Shown here piece by piece: positions 17,978 through 26,740 of a stretch of 64,000 bases of DNA. The number at the start of each line of letters is the position of its first letter. The stretch's first letter is position 1. The translations under genes and the position numbers were made by a program. The notes under the pieces were generated by a model. The model had not been told where the DNA came from. It worked only from the letters and a program-made list of their open reading frames with translations, and ran no database searches. Origin of the DNA: Methylophaga nitratireducenticrescens (lineage in GTDB: Bacteria; Pseudomonadota; Gammaproteobacteria; Nitrosococcales; Methylophagaceae). The stretch covers positions 2,427,001-2,491,000 of the forward strand of contig NC_017857.3 in assembly GCF_000260985.4 (NCBI RefSeq). The letters are read 5' to 3'.

Positions 17978-19393
17978 ATGCGTATGAATTCAAAGATTGA
18001 AAAACTGGGTCTGCGCCTTAACAAAACACTTGATGGAATTGATCAACACGCCAGCAAATGGGTCGCACGCAGTCTCGATAAACATTTAAGTATTGGCATT
18101 ACCGGTTTTAGCGGTAGTGGCAAGTCGACGTTTATTACCAGCCTTATTCACCAGCTCAAATATTCCAATCATGCGCATCTGGGAGGCTTTCTGCCAGCCA
18201 GAGATGAACGCCTGTTAAATGTTGAATTACAGCCACTGGATGATTTACCACTATTCGATTATCAACAGGGAATTCAGACGTTGGCAGATGATCCACCCGC
18301 CTGGCCGCCCTCAACCACTCATATCAGCGGTTGCCGGTTAATCATTGAATTCAAAAAGAAATCCATGTTGCCGACCTTTACCGGAGAAACCCGTCGATTC
18401 ACGCTGGAATTACGTGATTATCCCGGGGAGTGGTTGCTCGATATTGCCATGTTGCAACAGGATTATCGGCAATGGAGTATGGATACTGCAGCTCTCTGTA
18501 CCAAAGGCATCCGTCATCAACTCGCTGAAGAGATGCAAAAAGAGTTTAATGATCTGGATCCCCTCGCCCCAATCGATGAACAACAAATTGAAGCGTTATT
18601 TGTTCGTTATCGAAGTTTTCTGGTGACCTGCAAAACTGCCGGTTTAACCTTTATTCAGCCTGGACGGGCTTTATTGCCTGACAGCACCGACTTTCCGGTG
18701 TTTATTCCGTTGTTCAACCTGCAAACATTTAGTCCACAGCAATTGGACAATGCCGATGATGACTCCTTATACAAAGTCATGCAGCAGCGCTATAAAACCT
18801 ATCTGAAAAACTTTGTTCAGCCATTTTATAAAACATTTTTCCGTGGCATTGATCGTCAGGTGGTATTGATCGATGTGCTGAAAGCACTGAGCGGAGGCAA
18901 GGAAAAATTTGATGACATGGTCATTGCTTTCAGCCGGATTATTGATTGCTACCGCGTGGGGCATAATGCGTTTCTGAACCGTTTATTCAGCCCTCAGGTC
19001 GAAAAAATTCTGTTTCTGGCATCCAAGCCGGATCGAATTTTAATGAATCAACACGAATCTTTGCGTCGCCTTTGCGACGATATAATCAGCCATATCTGCC
19101 CACAATCGGTTAGAAATCGTATTGAAATCGAAACGGAGGTAGCTGCCGCCGTGCGAACGACGCATGATCATAATGATCATCTGACCGCCAGATTGCTGGA
19201 TGGACAATATGGCGAATTACGCCACCCTGCTATTCCCGATAAACTGCCTGATGCCGATCAGTGGCATCAGTTATCACGCTGGAATCCCCCCGTACTTCGG
19301 GCTCCGCTTAATCCTGACTTGATAATGGGTGGTCGTCTGGCTCATATTCGGATGGATAAGGTATTACGGGATCTGATTGGAGATAAATTCTGA
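17978..19393 (+). CDS. ycjX: YcjX-family P-loop NTPase (DUF463)
   Basis: 471 residues. The P-loop GFSGSGKS is at 43-50, followed by ELRDYPGEW near 146-154, the switch region of this GTPase-like family, and ILFLASKPDR toward the C-terminus. In enterobacteria ycjX and ycjF belong to the phage-shock regulon and are linked to envelope stress; no psp genes are seen here. Its TGA overlaps the ATG of the next gene (TGATG), showing translational coupling. The biochemical role is not established. Confidence 0.9.
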   Translation: MRMNSKIEKLGLRLNKTLDGIDQHASKWVARSLDKHLSIGITGFSGSGKSTFITSLIHQLKYSNHAHLGGFLPARDERLLNVELQPLDDLPLFDYQQGIQTLADDPPAWPPSTTHISGCRLIIEFKKKSMLPTFTGETRRFTLELRDYPGEWLLDIAMLQQDYRQWSMDTAALCTKGIRHQLAEEMQKEFNDLDPLAPIDEQQIEALFVRYRSFLVTCKTAGLTFIQPGRALLPDSTDFPVFIPLFNLQTFSPQQLDNADDDSLYKVMQQRYKTYLKNFVQPFYKTFFRGIDRQVVLIDVLKALSGGKEKFDDMVIAFSRIIDCYRVGHNAFLNRLFSPQVEKILFLASKPDRILMNQHESLRRLCDDIISHICPQSVRNRIEIETEVAAAVRTTHDHNDHLTARLLDGQYGELRHPAIPDKLPDADQWHQLSRWNPPVLRAPLNPDLIMGGRLAHIRMDKVLRDLIGDKF

Positions 19394-20448
19394 TGGCTTC
19401 CACAGAAGATTTTTTTAAACCTAAACCACAACAGGAAGCTAAGCAAAAATCGGATATATCTCCCGAGGAAACTGACAACTTTTTCAAGGTTCTCTCCGAC
19501 AACAGCGAACTAAACCTGCCGGATTCAGTGGAAACCGATCCATTGACTGATTTTGATGACACCCTGCTGATACCGCCGCGCCGTAATCGCAGTTTGAAAT
19601 GGCTGATCGTCACATTGTTCATTCTGTTAATTGGTATGTTGGCCTGGGATGTTGTCGATTTTGCTCAAATGCTCTGGCAACAAAGTAAAGCCATGGGGTT
19701 AGCCTTCAGTGCCTTCGCTGTTTTTTTAGCAGGCCTGGTATTACAGCAATTGCTGGTGTATCGCCGCAACCAGAAACAGCTTAAACGGGCCGATCAGATC
19801 CGCGAACAGGCTGCTCAACTGGTCCATGAACAACATCTCGGCAATGCAAAAAAATGGCTGAATTCGCTAGAAACTTTCTATGATGGTCAGCCACAGGCAG
19901 ATTTATTAAAACCCTGCGTTGACAAGCTGCCTGACTATCTCAATGACAGTGAAGTGGTCTATCGTATCAGTGAAGACTTCTACCGGCAGCTGGATCGCCA
20001 CGCAATCCATATTATTGAACGCACCAGTATCAGCAGTGCCGCAATGATTGCAGTCAGCCAGCTGGCCGTTGTGGATTCGTTGTTAGTGGTCTGGAAAACA
20101 CTGAAAATGATTAACCAGATCAATATGATTTATGGCGTCAGATTAAATCGCTTAGCCCAATGGCAATTAAATCTTCGGGTCTGCAAAATCGCACTTGGCA
20201 GTTATGCCAGTCAGGCGGGCATTAGTTTCTTTTCTGAACAGGTCGGTATTGGCTTGGGTGGCAAAATTCTGGGCAGCGTGGCCCAGGGATTTGGTGTGGG
20301 TCTCTATCAGGCCAGGATCGGTATCCATGCAATGCAACATATTCGGCCTGTGGCTTTCACCAGTGACGAAAGACCCAAACTGAACATGTTTGCCAACCTG
20401 TTACGCCGCAAACTAACCAAGCTGACGGCAGAACAGGACTCAGATTAA
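19393..20448 (+). CDS. ycjF: YcjF-family inner membrane protein (DUF697)
   Basis: 351 residues. A polar N-terminus of about 65 residues precedes two membrane helices (about 67-85 and 97-118), and the C-terminal half holds the DUF697-like segment (SSAAMIAVSQLAVVDSL, then glycine-rich GIGLGGKILGSVAQGFGVGL). It is the standard partner of YcjX, coupled to it by a TGATG overlap. It converges with the downstream cyclase gene, the stops being only 5 bases apart with no visible terminator. Confidence 0.9.
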   Translation: MASTEDFFKPKPQQEAKQKSDISPEETDNFFKVLSDNSELNLPDSVETDPLTDFDDTLLIPPRRNRSLKWLIVTLFILLIGMLAWDVVDFAQMLWQQSKAMGLAFSAFAVFLAGLVLQQLLVYRRNQKQLKRADQIREQAAQLVHEQHLGNAKKWLNSLETFYDGQPQADLLKPCVDKLPDYLNDSEVVYRISEDFYRQLDRHAIHIIERTSISSAAMIAVSQLAVVDSLLVVWKTLKMINQINMIYGVRLNRLAQWQLNLRVCKIALGSYASQAGISFFSEQVGIGLGGKILGSVAQGFGVGLYQARIGIHAMQHIRPVAFTSDERPKLNMFANLLRRKLTKLTAEQDSD

Positions 20449-20453
20449 CTCTG

Positions 20454-23210
20454 TTATTTTGGGAAGTCGGGCTGTGCCATGAGGTGATTTGCACCAAATA
20501 CGTGCACCCCATTACGTCCAGCTGATTTCACTTCGTATAAAGCCAGATCAGCCTTTTTGGTCAACTCGCTGACCGTTTCATTTTCAGCATCACCTGGAAA
20601 GATTGCTACCCCGATACTCAGGGTAATACAAAAGTCATGCGTATTAACATGCAAAGGCTGGGATACCGTTTCCAGAATATGCTCTGCCACTAATTTGGCA
20701 TCATCTGGCTTTTTGAGTTCGGTAAGTAAAATAACAAATTCATCACCACCGACGCGGCTTAAGGTGTCTGTCTGGCGTAAGCAGTGTGTCATTCTGTCAG
20801 CGACGGATTTAAGAATTACATCGCCCACATCATGACCATGAGTATCGTTAATTTGTTTGAAATGATCAACGTCGACAAACATCAAAGCGATCGGATAGCC
20901 CACCCGTTTGGCATGAGCCAGTGTATGGCTTATATGGTCATCAAACAAACGGCGATTAGGTAGTCCTGTAAGTGTATCGTGATAGGCCATTTGACGGATG
21001 CGATCTGACTCGGATTTACGGGCGGTCACATCTTCAATCTGTGAAATAAAGTGAATGACCTCGCCATTTTCATTGCGGACCAATGAAACGCTCAGTAAAA
21101 CAAAAATCACATCGCCGGTTTTATGAAAATAACGTTTTTCCATCTGATAGTGTTCGAGATCCCCATTCAGTAATTTACGCACATACTCAAGATCCAAGTC
21201 CAAATCATCTGGATGTGTGACATCAACAAAGGTTTTATCCATCAACTCTTCTTCACTGTATCCCAACATTCGGCAGAGTGCACCATTCACTTCCAACCAA
21301 CGACCATCCAGACCAACAATCGCCATGCCAATCGCTGCGGTATCAAACGCATTGCGGAAACGTTCTTCACTCTGTTGCAAGGCCAATTCAGCTTGTTTGC
21401 GCCATGAAATATCGGTTTTGGTACCGATGACGCGAACCGGATTTCCCTGCGTATCTCTTTCAGCTACCGTGGCACTGCCCAGCATCCATTTCCAACTGCC
21501 ATCTTTGCTGAGGATGCGATGTTCATTTCGATATTCCGGTTTTTCCCCACTGAACATCCAGTTGATATCGGCCGTTACCCTTTCGATATCCTGAGGATGT
21601 ATTAACTTCAGCCAATGCTCCATCTGGCCGATGATTTCACCTGGCGCATACCCCAGCATATCCAGTAATTTATCAGAGAACACCACAACATTATTGGCCA
21701 CATCCCAGTCCCAGACCCCGGCTCCACTGCCCTCCAGAGCGTGTTTCCAACGTTGTTCGGTTTCCAGAATCATTTTCTGGTGTTGCCAATCTTCTGTGAT
21801 GTCATAACTGACACCGACCAGAGAAAGCAGCTGTCCAGCATCGTTGAAATAGAGTTCGGCTGAAGTATGTATCATTCGAATCTCGGAACCATGATGTATT
21901 CTGGAGCGAACTTCAAAAGATTTATGCTGTTGAATAGACTGTTCTACAGCCACTCGGAAAGGCAACAGGTCCGCTTCGTGGATCAATTTTTCAAATTCCG
22001 CGTAATCCATTTGCTCAGTTGAGCTTGTTAAACCAAATACCGTGCTCGCCATGCTGTCGAACATAATGATATTGGTTTCCACATCCCATTCCCAAATAGC
22101 AATTTCAGCCGCCTCTGTTGCCAGCGCCAGTCTCCGTGCATTCTGTCGATAGGATTTGGTCATTTGAGAAGCAATACGGATGGCGTTTGCCCGGCTTTTG
22201 GCAATGGCCGCAATCACCAGGGCAAATAACAGGGAAATAACGATTCCGATTATCCAGGTTATCAATGTATAGTTACGCAGGATCGAATCAGCAAATTCCC
22301 GATCAGGTTGGCCTACAAATGACCAGGTACGGCCACCCACCTCGTAGCTTTTTTGTAAACTGAACGAATCCTCGGAAGCTATGCCGGGCAAAGAAAATAA
22401 CAGACTTTCGGATTTTTCGGCCCCATCATCATATATATTCACCAAGCCAACATTCTTATGGGTAACCAACACATCCTGCAATACATCATCAATACGAAAT
22501 ACCGCATAGACCCAGCCAGAATGAATAGTTCGATGCTCAATGGCCACATCTGATTCACTCGCATCGATGTACACCGGCAGATACATCAATAAACCATTGA
22601 TAGTCGAGTCTGAACCATCCTGTTTTAAAAAAACCTTTTCGGTAATGCTTGCCTTGCGGGTATTGACCGCTCGATCCATGGCTTCTCTGCGAGAGGTATC
22701 CGTATACATATCAAAGCCCAGAGCCAGCATATTTTTCTTGGTCACAGGTTCGATATAAAGATTTGAGGTATATTCATCCCGCACTCCCTGCGGATAAATA
22801 TCATAGTCCAACATCCCGGATTGTCTGACTGCATTAATATGCGTCTGTTTTTGTTCTGGAGAGAGTGCGACCACATAGCCCAGTCCCTGAATACCCGGAT
22901 AATTTTCCTCCAGTTTCAGGCTCTGGTAAAAATTGGCAAAATCCTCACGAGATAAATCAGGAGAGACATAAAACAGGCCCTGGGTTGCCCGTAACATTTC
23001 CTCGTAGGCATTTATTTTTCCGACGACGGCATCGACGGCCTGATTAAAGGTTACGTTATAAGCGGCCTCTAAACGAACAGACTCCGTCTCAGCCATTTCC
23101 CCTGCAACGAAAAAGGTTAAAACCAAACCAAACAAAAACGCCACAAAAGACGTTACCAAAGTAAAAGGTTTAAGCAATAAGCTTTGATTAGTGCGAATAA
23201 CCAGCTCCAT
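20454..23210 (-). CDS. CHASE-PAS-PAS-PAS-GGDEF diguanylate cyclase
   Basis: I prefer the ATG at 23210 (918 residues); the open frame extends upstream to a TTG at 23273 but neither start has a good ribosome site. Membrane helices occur at about 13-35 and 315-340, enclosing a periplasmic CHASE domain (EMLRATQGLFYVSPDLSRE, then GIQGLGYV). Three PAS/PAC repeats follow (about 360-485, 495-620 and 620-740; for example GYAPGEIIGQ and GYSEEELMDK). The C-terminal GGDEF domain has RVGGDEF with an RxxD site (RQTD) five residues before it, so it should be active and feedback-inhibited. Confidence 0.88.
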   Translation of the reverse strand: MELVIRTNQSLLLKPFTLVTSFVAFLFGLVLTFFVAGEMAETESVRLEAAYNVTFNQAVDAVVGKINAYEEMLRATQGLFYVSPDLSREDFANFYQSLKLEENYPGIQGLGYVVALSPEQKQTHINAVRQSGMLDYDIYPQGVRDEYTSNLYIEPVTKKNMLALGFDMYTDTSRREAMDRAVNTRKASITEKVFLKQDGSDSTINGLLMYLPVYIDASESDVAIEHRTIHSGWVYAVFRIDDVLQDVLVTHKNVGLVNIYDDGAEKSESLLFSLPGIASEDSFSLQKSYEVGGRTWSFVGQPDREFADSILRNYTLITWIIGIVISLLFALVIAAIAKSRANAIRIASQMTKSYRQNARRLALATEAAEIAIWEWDVETNIIMFDSMASTVFGLTSSTEQMDYAEFEKLIHEADLLPFRVAVEQSIQQHKSFEVRSRIHHGSEIRMIHTSAELYFNDAGQLLSLVGVSYDITEDWQHQKMILETEQRWKHALEGSGAGVWDWDVANNVVVFSDKLLDMLGYAPGEIIGQMEHWLKLIHPQDIERVTADINWMFSGEKPEYRNEHRILSKDGSWKWMLGSATVAERDTQGNPVRVIGTKTDISWRKQAELALQQSEERFRNAFDTAAIGMAIVGLDGRWLEVNGALCRMLGYSEEELMDKTFVDVTHPDDLDLDLEYVRKLLNGDLEHYQMEKRYFHKTGDVIFVLLSVSLVRNENGEVIHFISQIEDVTARKSESDRIRQMAYHDTLTGLPNRRLFDDHISHTLAHAKRVGYPIALMFVDVDHFKQINDTHGHDVGDVILKSVADRMTHCLRQTDTLSRVGGDEFVILLTELKKPDDAKLVAEHILETVSQPLHVNTHDFCITLSIGVAIFPGDAENETVSELTKKADLALYEVKSAGRNGVHVFGANHLMAQPDFPK

Positions 23211-23458
23211 TAATAGCGCATAAGTTGAATGAACAAACTCATTATTCAGGGGATAAATATCAAATTCAGCCAATAATTGACGTTGACATTATTTGCTTAA
23301 GTTTGCCATCAAGCAAAAGATAAAGAAACTCTACCTAACAAATAGTCAAAATCGAAGGTAATTCATCACATTACCCCATAACCTTATTTTGATACTTGAA
23401 GTTAATAGAGTTGCTTTTATATAGTTCTTGTCAACGTAGTCATGGTAAGCTGAGTTTC

Positions 23459-23475
23459 AGGCCAGTTCTTGGCCT
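23459..23475 (+). promoter_or_regulatory. Inverted repeat upstream of the PA2779-like gene
   Basis: AGGCCA-GTTCT-TGGCCT, a perfect 6-bp stem with a 5-base loop followed by TTT, ends 24 bases before the start codon at 23500. It may be an operator or a leader hairpin; no function is known. Confidence 0.35.
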
Positions 23476-23499
23476 TTGACTAAATCAATGGAGGGATGT

Positions 23500-23877
23500 A
23501 TGAAACAAAAAGTATTTGCGTGGATTGCTTTGCTTGGCTTTTTTGGAAGCATCACCTTACCGGTGCAAGCAGCAATGATCAGCACGCCTGATATTATTCA
23601 ATCTGAACAATCTGCATATGACCGCGAGCAATTGTCGTCTATGTTGGAACGTGACGATGTTCAGCAACAACTATTATCAATGGGAGTCGCACCTGAAACC
23701 GTTCAGGACCGTGTCAACAGCATGACTGATTTTGAAATTGCCCAGTTAAATGAGCAAATTAATGACATGCCAGCGGGCGGGATACTCGGTGCAATAGTGC
23801 TTATTTTTGTCGTGTTTGTAATTACTGACGCTATCGGTGCAACCGATATTTTCCCATTTGTCAGACCGGTTCGTTAA
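23500..23877 (+). CDS. PA2779-family small membrane protein
   Basis: 125 residues from the ATG at 23500, chosen because GGAGG lies 7 bases upstream; an in-frame ATG at 23476 lacks a ribosome site. A signal peptide ends near VQAAM. The middle is a helical, acidic region (QSAYDREQLSSMLERDD, then SMTDFEIAQLNEQI). The last 35 residues are a glycine-rich hydrophobic helix (GGILGAIVLIFVVFVI) followed by a TDIFPF tail. This layout matches the PA2779 family, found next to PA2778-type peptidases. It is 14 bases ahead of that peptidase gene. Its function is unknown. Confidence 0.75.
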   Translation: MKQKVFAWIALLGFFGSITLPVQAAMISTPDIIQSEQSAYDREQLSSMLERDDVQQQLLSMGVAPETVQDRVNSMTDFEIAQLNEQINDMPAGGILGAIVLIFVVFVITDAIGATDIFPFVRPVR

Positions 23878-23891
23878 TCTGATTTAAGTTT

Positions 23892-24887
23892 ATGCATACA
23901 GAAAAACGCTCTACCTACACCCAGCTTCAGCTGGGTGTTTTAATACTACTGAGTTTATTGTTGACCGCTTGCAGTCATACACCTCAGACAAATCTCCTGA
24001 ATCAACAGCCATTCGAGCCAGAGCAGGCCGAGCTCGAGGATGTGCCTTTTTTTCCTCAGACCCAATATCAGTGTGGTCCAGCGGCTTTAGCAACCGTGAT
24101 GCAATATCGTGGCGTCGATATCACGCCCGATCAGTTAACTGACCAGGTCTATATCCCACAGAAACAAGGCAGCCTGCAGATAGAGATGGTTGCAGCTACG
24201 CGAAAACAAGGCTTGATGCCCTACCCTTTGGCACCAAAGATGGACGATTTATTGACTGAAGTGGCGAATGGCAATCCCGTTTTAGTGATGCAGAACCTTG
24301 GCTATAACTGGAAACCCTTCTGGCATTATGCCGTGGTGATAGGTTTTGATATCAACTCACAGGAACTCATTCTGCGTTCTGGTGAAACCAAACGATGGCA
24401 AACAACATTAAAAACTTTTGAACGTACCTGGGCTCGCACCGATCATTGGGCGCTGGTCATAGTCAGGCCTGAACAAATCCCTGCCACAGCGAACATGCCA
24501 GCCTGGTTACAAACTGCCTATGATGCTGAAAAGACCGGACAGCATAAAACAGCAGAACAAGCCTACATCGCCGCGATGGAGCAGTGGACAGAACATCAGC
24601 AGGCGGGAATGGCGCTTGCCAATTTGTATTATCAGCAGGAGCACTTTGATAAGTCCGATAATGTTTATGGTCAATTAACCGAACAATTCCCATACGACGC
24701 TGCTCTTTGGAATAACCGGGCTTATAGCCTGAAAGACATTGGTTGCCATCAAACTGCATTGGCTTCTGCATCTTGTGCGACACGCTTGGCACCTGATGAC
24801 AAAAACATTCAGTCCACATTTCAAGAGATGTTACTGCTGGAACCTCTGACCCATAACAATTGCCCCAAGATTAACTGTCCAGATTGA
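23892..24887 (+). CDS. PA2778-family C39-like cysteine peptidase with TPR repeats, lipoprotein
   Basis: 331 residues. A lipobox (LLTACSH, cysteine near 27) marks it as a lipoprotein. Residues about 50-200 are a C39-like papain-fold domain: catalytic cysteine in QYQCGPAALATVM and histidine in FWHYAVVIGFD. Residues about 205-320 form tetratricopeptide-like helices (AEQAYIAAMEQW, ALWNNRAYSLKDIG). C39 domains cleave double-glycine leaders, but stand-alone periplasmic versions are uncharacterised, and the GGI stretch in the preceding small protein is only a possible substrate site. The two genes form one unit. Confidence 0.82.
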   Translation: MHTEKRSTYTQLQLGVLILLSLLLTACSHTPQTNLLNQQPFEPEQAELEDVPFFPQTQYQCGPAALATVMQYRGVDITPDQLTDQVYIPQKQGSLQIEMVAATRKQGLMPYPLAPKMDDLLTEVANGNPVLVMQNLGYNWKPFWHYAVVIGFDINSQELILRSGETKRWQTTLKTFERTWARTDHWALVIVRPEQIPATANMPAWLQTAYDAEKTGQHKTAEQAYIAAMEQWTEHQQAGMALANLYYQQEHFDKSDNVYGQLTEQFPYDAALWNNRAYSLKDIGCHQTALASASCATRLAPDDKNIQSTFQEMLLLEPLTHNNCPKINCPD

Positions 24888-25088
24888 TTAATCTGGCAGA
24901 ATTCATCAGGTGTTGAATTCAGCAGAAACAGAACGCTTATCAAGAAAGGTGATACAGGTCTGTTAGATGCATGTTTAAACTTGTCGTCATGCATACTCTG
25001 GCATAGACTAATCTGAAATATTGACGACACAATTTCTATCAGCTTGTTCGACTATCCAACGATAAATAACACAAAGAAAGAGTATCAA

Positions 25089-25859
25089 ATGACAAATCAA
25101 CTACCCGATTTCAAACCTTTAGGTTGTAATAAATGTTTAGAAGGTGGTGGATTGGATTTCAGCTTTTCAATGGCTTTTCAGCCAATTGTTAATGTTCAGG
25201 AAAAACAGATTTTTGGTTACGAAGCACTGGTTCGTGGCATAAATAATGAGCCGGCTTATACCATTTTGGATAAATTGAATGACACCAATCGTTACTCCTT
25301 TGATCAGACGATTCGGGTTAAAGCCATTCAAATGGCAAAGCAACTTGATTTGCAAGGTATGCTCAGCATCAACTTCTTTCCAAACGCTGTTTATCGTCCG
25401 GAAACCTGCATTCGAGCAACGTTGGAAGCGGCTGATGTTATGGACTTTCCCACCAAAAAATTAATGTTTGAAGTTACCGAGGTAGAAAAGGTTACTGACA
25501 ATAATCATCTTAAAAATATTTTTGAAGAATATAAACGGCATAATTTCACTACTGCAATTGACGATTTTGGCTCTGGTTATGCCGGGTTGAACCTTCTTGC
25601 TGACTGGCAACCGGATATTATCAAACTTGATATGGCGCTGATTCGGGGTATTAATACGGATAAAGTCAGACAGGCCATTGTCCGATCTACTATCATGACA
25701 TGTCAGGATCTGGAGATAAGAGTCATTGCTGAAGGGGTCGAAACGCTAGAAGAGTTTCAATATATACGTGATCAGGGCGTAGCACTATTTCAGGGTTATT
25801 ATTTTGCCAAGCCTCAATTTGAAGCTTTGCCAGAAGTCGACCCAGCACTTTACGTATAA
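25089..25859 (+). CDS. Single-domain EAL c-di-GMP phosphodiesterase
   Basis: 256 residues from the ATG at 25089, preceded by AAAGAG; an upstream in-frame start at 25044 has no ribosome site. After an N-terminal GCNKC stretch that could bind metal or respond to redox, the EAL domain fills the protein: YEALVRG, SINFFPN, FEVTE, IDDFGSG, IKLD, IAEGVE and LFQGYYFAKP. All catalytic positions are present. There is no membrane segment or other sensor domain, as in the EAL half of BLUF-EAL proteins. It ends just before a strong hairpin. Confidence 0.87.
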   Translation: MTNQLPDFKPLGCNKCLEGGGLDFSFSMAFQPIVNVQEKQIFGYEALVRGINNEPAYTILDKLNDTNRYSFDQTIRVKAIQMAKQLDLQGMLSINFFPNAVYRPETCIRATLEAADVMDFPTKKLMFEVTEVEKVTDNNHLKNIFEEYKRHNFTTAIDDFGSGYAGLNLLADWQPDIIKLDMALIRGINTDKVRQAIVRSTIMTCQDLEIRVIAEGVETLEEFQYIRDQGVALFQGYYFAKPQFEALPEVDPALYV

Positions 25860-25872
25860 ATTAAACCAAAAA

Positions 25873-25900
25873 CCTCCCTCCAATGATATTTGGAGGGAGG
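25873..25900 (-). terminator. Terminator shared by the EAL and azurin genes
   Basis: CCTCCCTCCAA/TTGGAGGGAGG is an 11-bp perfect stem with a 6-base loop. On the minus strand it is followed by TTTTTGGTTT, making it the azurin terminator. On the plus strand the tail is poor in T, so termination of the EAL gene there is less sure. Confidence 0.85.
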
Positions 25901-25913
25901 AATAACTTTGAAC

Positions 25914-26363
25914 TTATTGGATATCAAAACGGCCTTTCATGATTCCGCTATGTCCAGGGAATGAGCAGAAGAAAGTCAGTTTTTCATCCGCCAATCCCTC
26001 CGTAGAAAATTCGACATTCGCTGACTCGCCACCACCAATCACCTCTGTAGCAGCAATAACGCGATCATCCTCTTCCGGCAGATAATTATTATCCAGCCCT
26101 GCAGCAGCACCAGCTTTCACGATTGCCTGCATATCATCTGTCCTGGTCAACACCCAGTTATGGCCCATCATGTTTTTTGCCAATGAACCTGTATGTTTAA
26201 GTGTGACTTTGACTGTTTCACAGCTGGCAGGAACTGACATTTTTTTTGCACTGAAACTCATCTGGTCGGTACCTTCAATGACCAAATCACATTCATCGGC
26301 AGATGCTGTAAATGGAAATAAAGCTAACAATCCAACAGCTACTAACAAACGATTTCTTTTCAT
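25914..26363 (-). CDS. azu: Azurin, periplasmic type-1 copper protein
   Basis: 149-residue precursor with a 22-residue Sec signal (cut after TASA) and a 127-residue mature protein. The copper ligands are all present: H68 in MGHNW, C133 in FFCSFPGH, H138 and M142 (mature H46, C111, H116 and M120), and the disulfide pair C25-C48 is kept. It shuttles electrons in the periplasm; partners in other bacteria include cytochromes c, nitrite reductase and amine dehydrogenases, none of which are in this window. AGGAGG is 4 bases ahead of the ATG. It has its own terminator. Confidence 0.95.
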   Translation of the reverse strand: MKRNRLLVAVGLLALFPFTASADECDLVIEGTDQMSFSAKKMSVPASCETVKVTLKHTGSLAKNMMGHNWVLTRTDDMQAIVKAGAAAGLDNNYLPEEDDRVIAATEVIGGGESANVEFSTEGLADEKLTFFCSFPGHSGIMKGRFDIQ

Positions 26364-26740
26364 CTCAGCCTCCTAATAATTCCGGCAACATTGCCTTCTC
26401 AACTACGCATCAACTTTATCAGCTGAAAAATTAAGTTGGTTTAATATGCGTTAAACATGATTAATCATTAATGCTCATCCGTTCTATACTGCTTGGATAA
26501 TTAAAGGCGAACCATTACAAACGGATAGTCCACACGCTTCATGGATAGCTAACAGCTAATTTTCCAATGACTGAACCTGATGCTGTGCTTTAATAACAAC
26601 CATTCTCATTATAAAGAGCCTGTTTTAATCATAACAATAGATCAGAATAGATTGAAGAATAGTTCCTGTAGTTGTCCGTGCAACGCCAGAAAAAACAGGC
26701 TATTGGATATCTTTCAGCTAACCGTTTATATAAGCATGAC
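26364..26740. other. Intergenic region upstream of azurin
   Basis: 377 bases of AT-rich DNA. It holds the azurin ribosome site (AGGAGG at 26368-26373), a widely spaced inverted repeat listed separately, and probably the azurin promoter, which I cannot place. I see no open frame that looks coding. Confidence 0.4.
26617..26701. repeat. Widely spaced inverted repeat, 10-bp arms
   Basis: AGCCTGTTTT (26617-26626) and AAAACAGGCT (26692-26701) are perfect inverted copies bounding 85 bases. It could be a terminal-repeat element of MITE type or chance. No target duplication is evident at the edges. Confidence 0.3.

Noticed and set aside
24899-24920. GAATTCA/TGAATTC inverted repeat after the C39-like peptidase gene
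   Set aside because: It is a 7-bp stem with an 8-base loop, AT-rich and without a T-tract, so a terminator cannot be claimed.
26590-26615. Fur box before azurin
   Set aside because: The best alignment to the 19-base Fur consensus matches only about 12 positions with no symmetry, and no iron-related gene is nearby.
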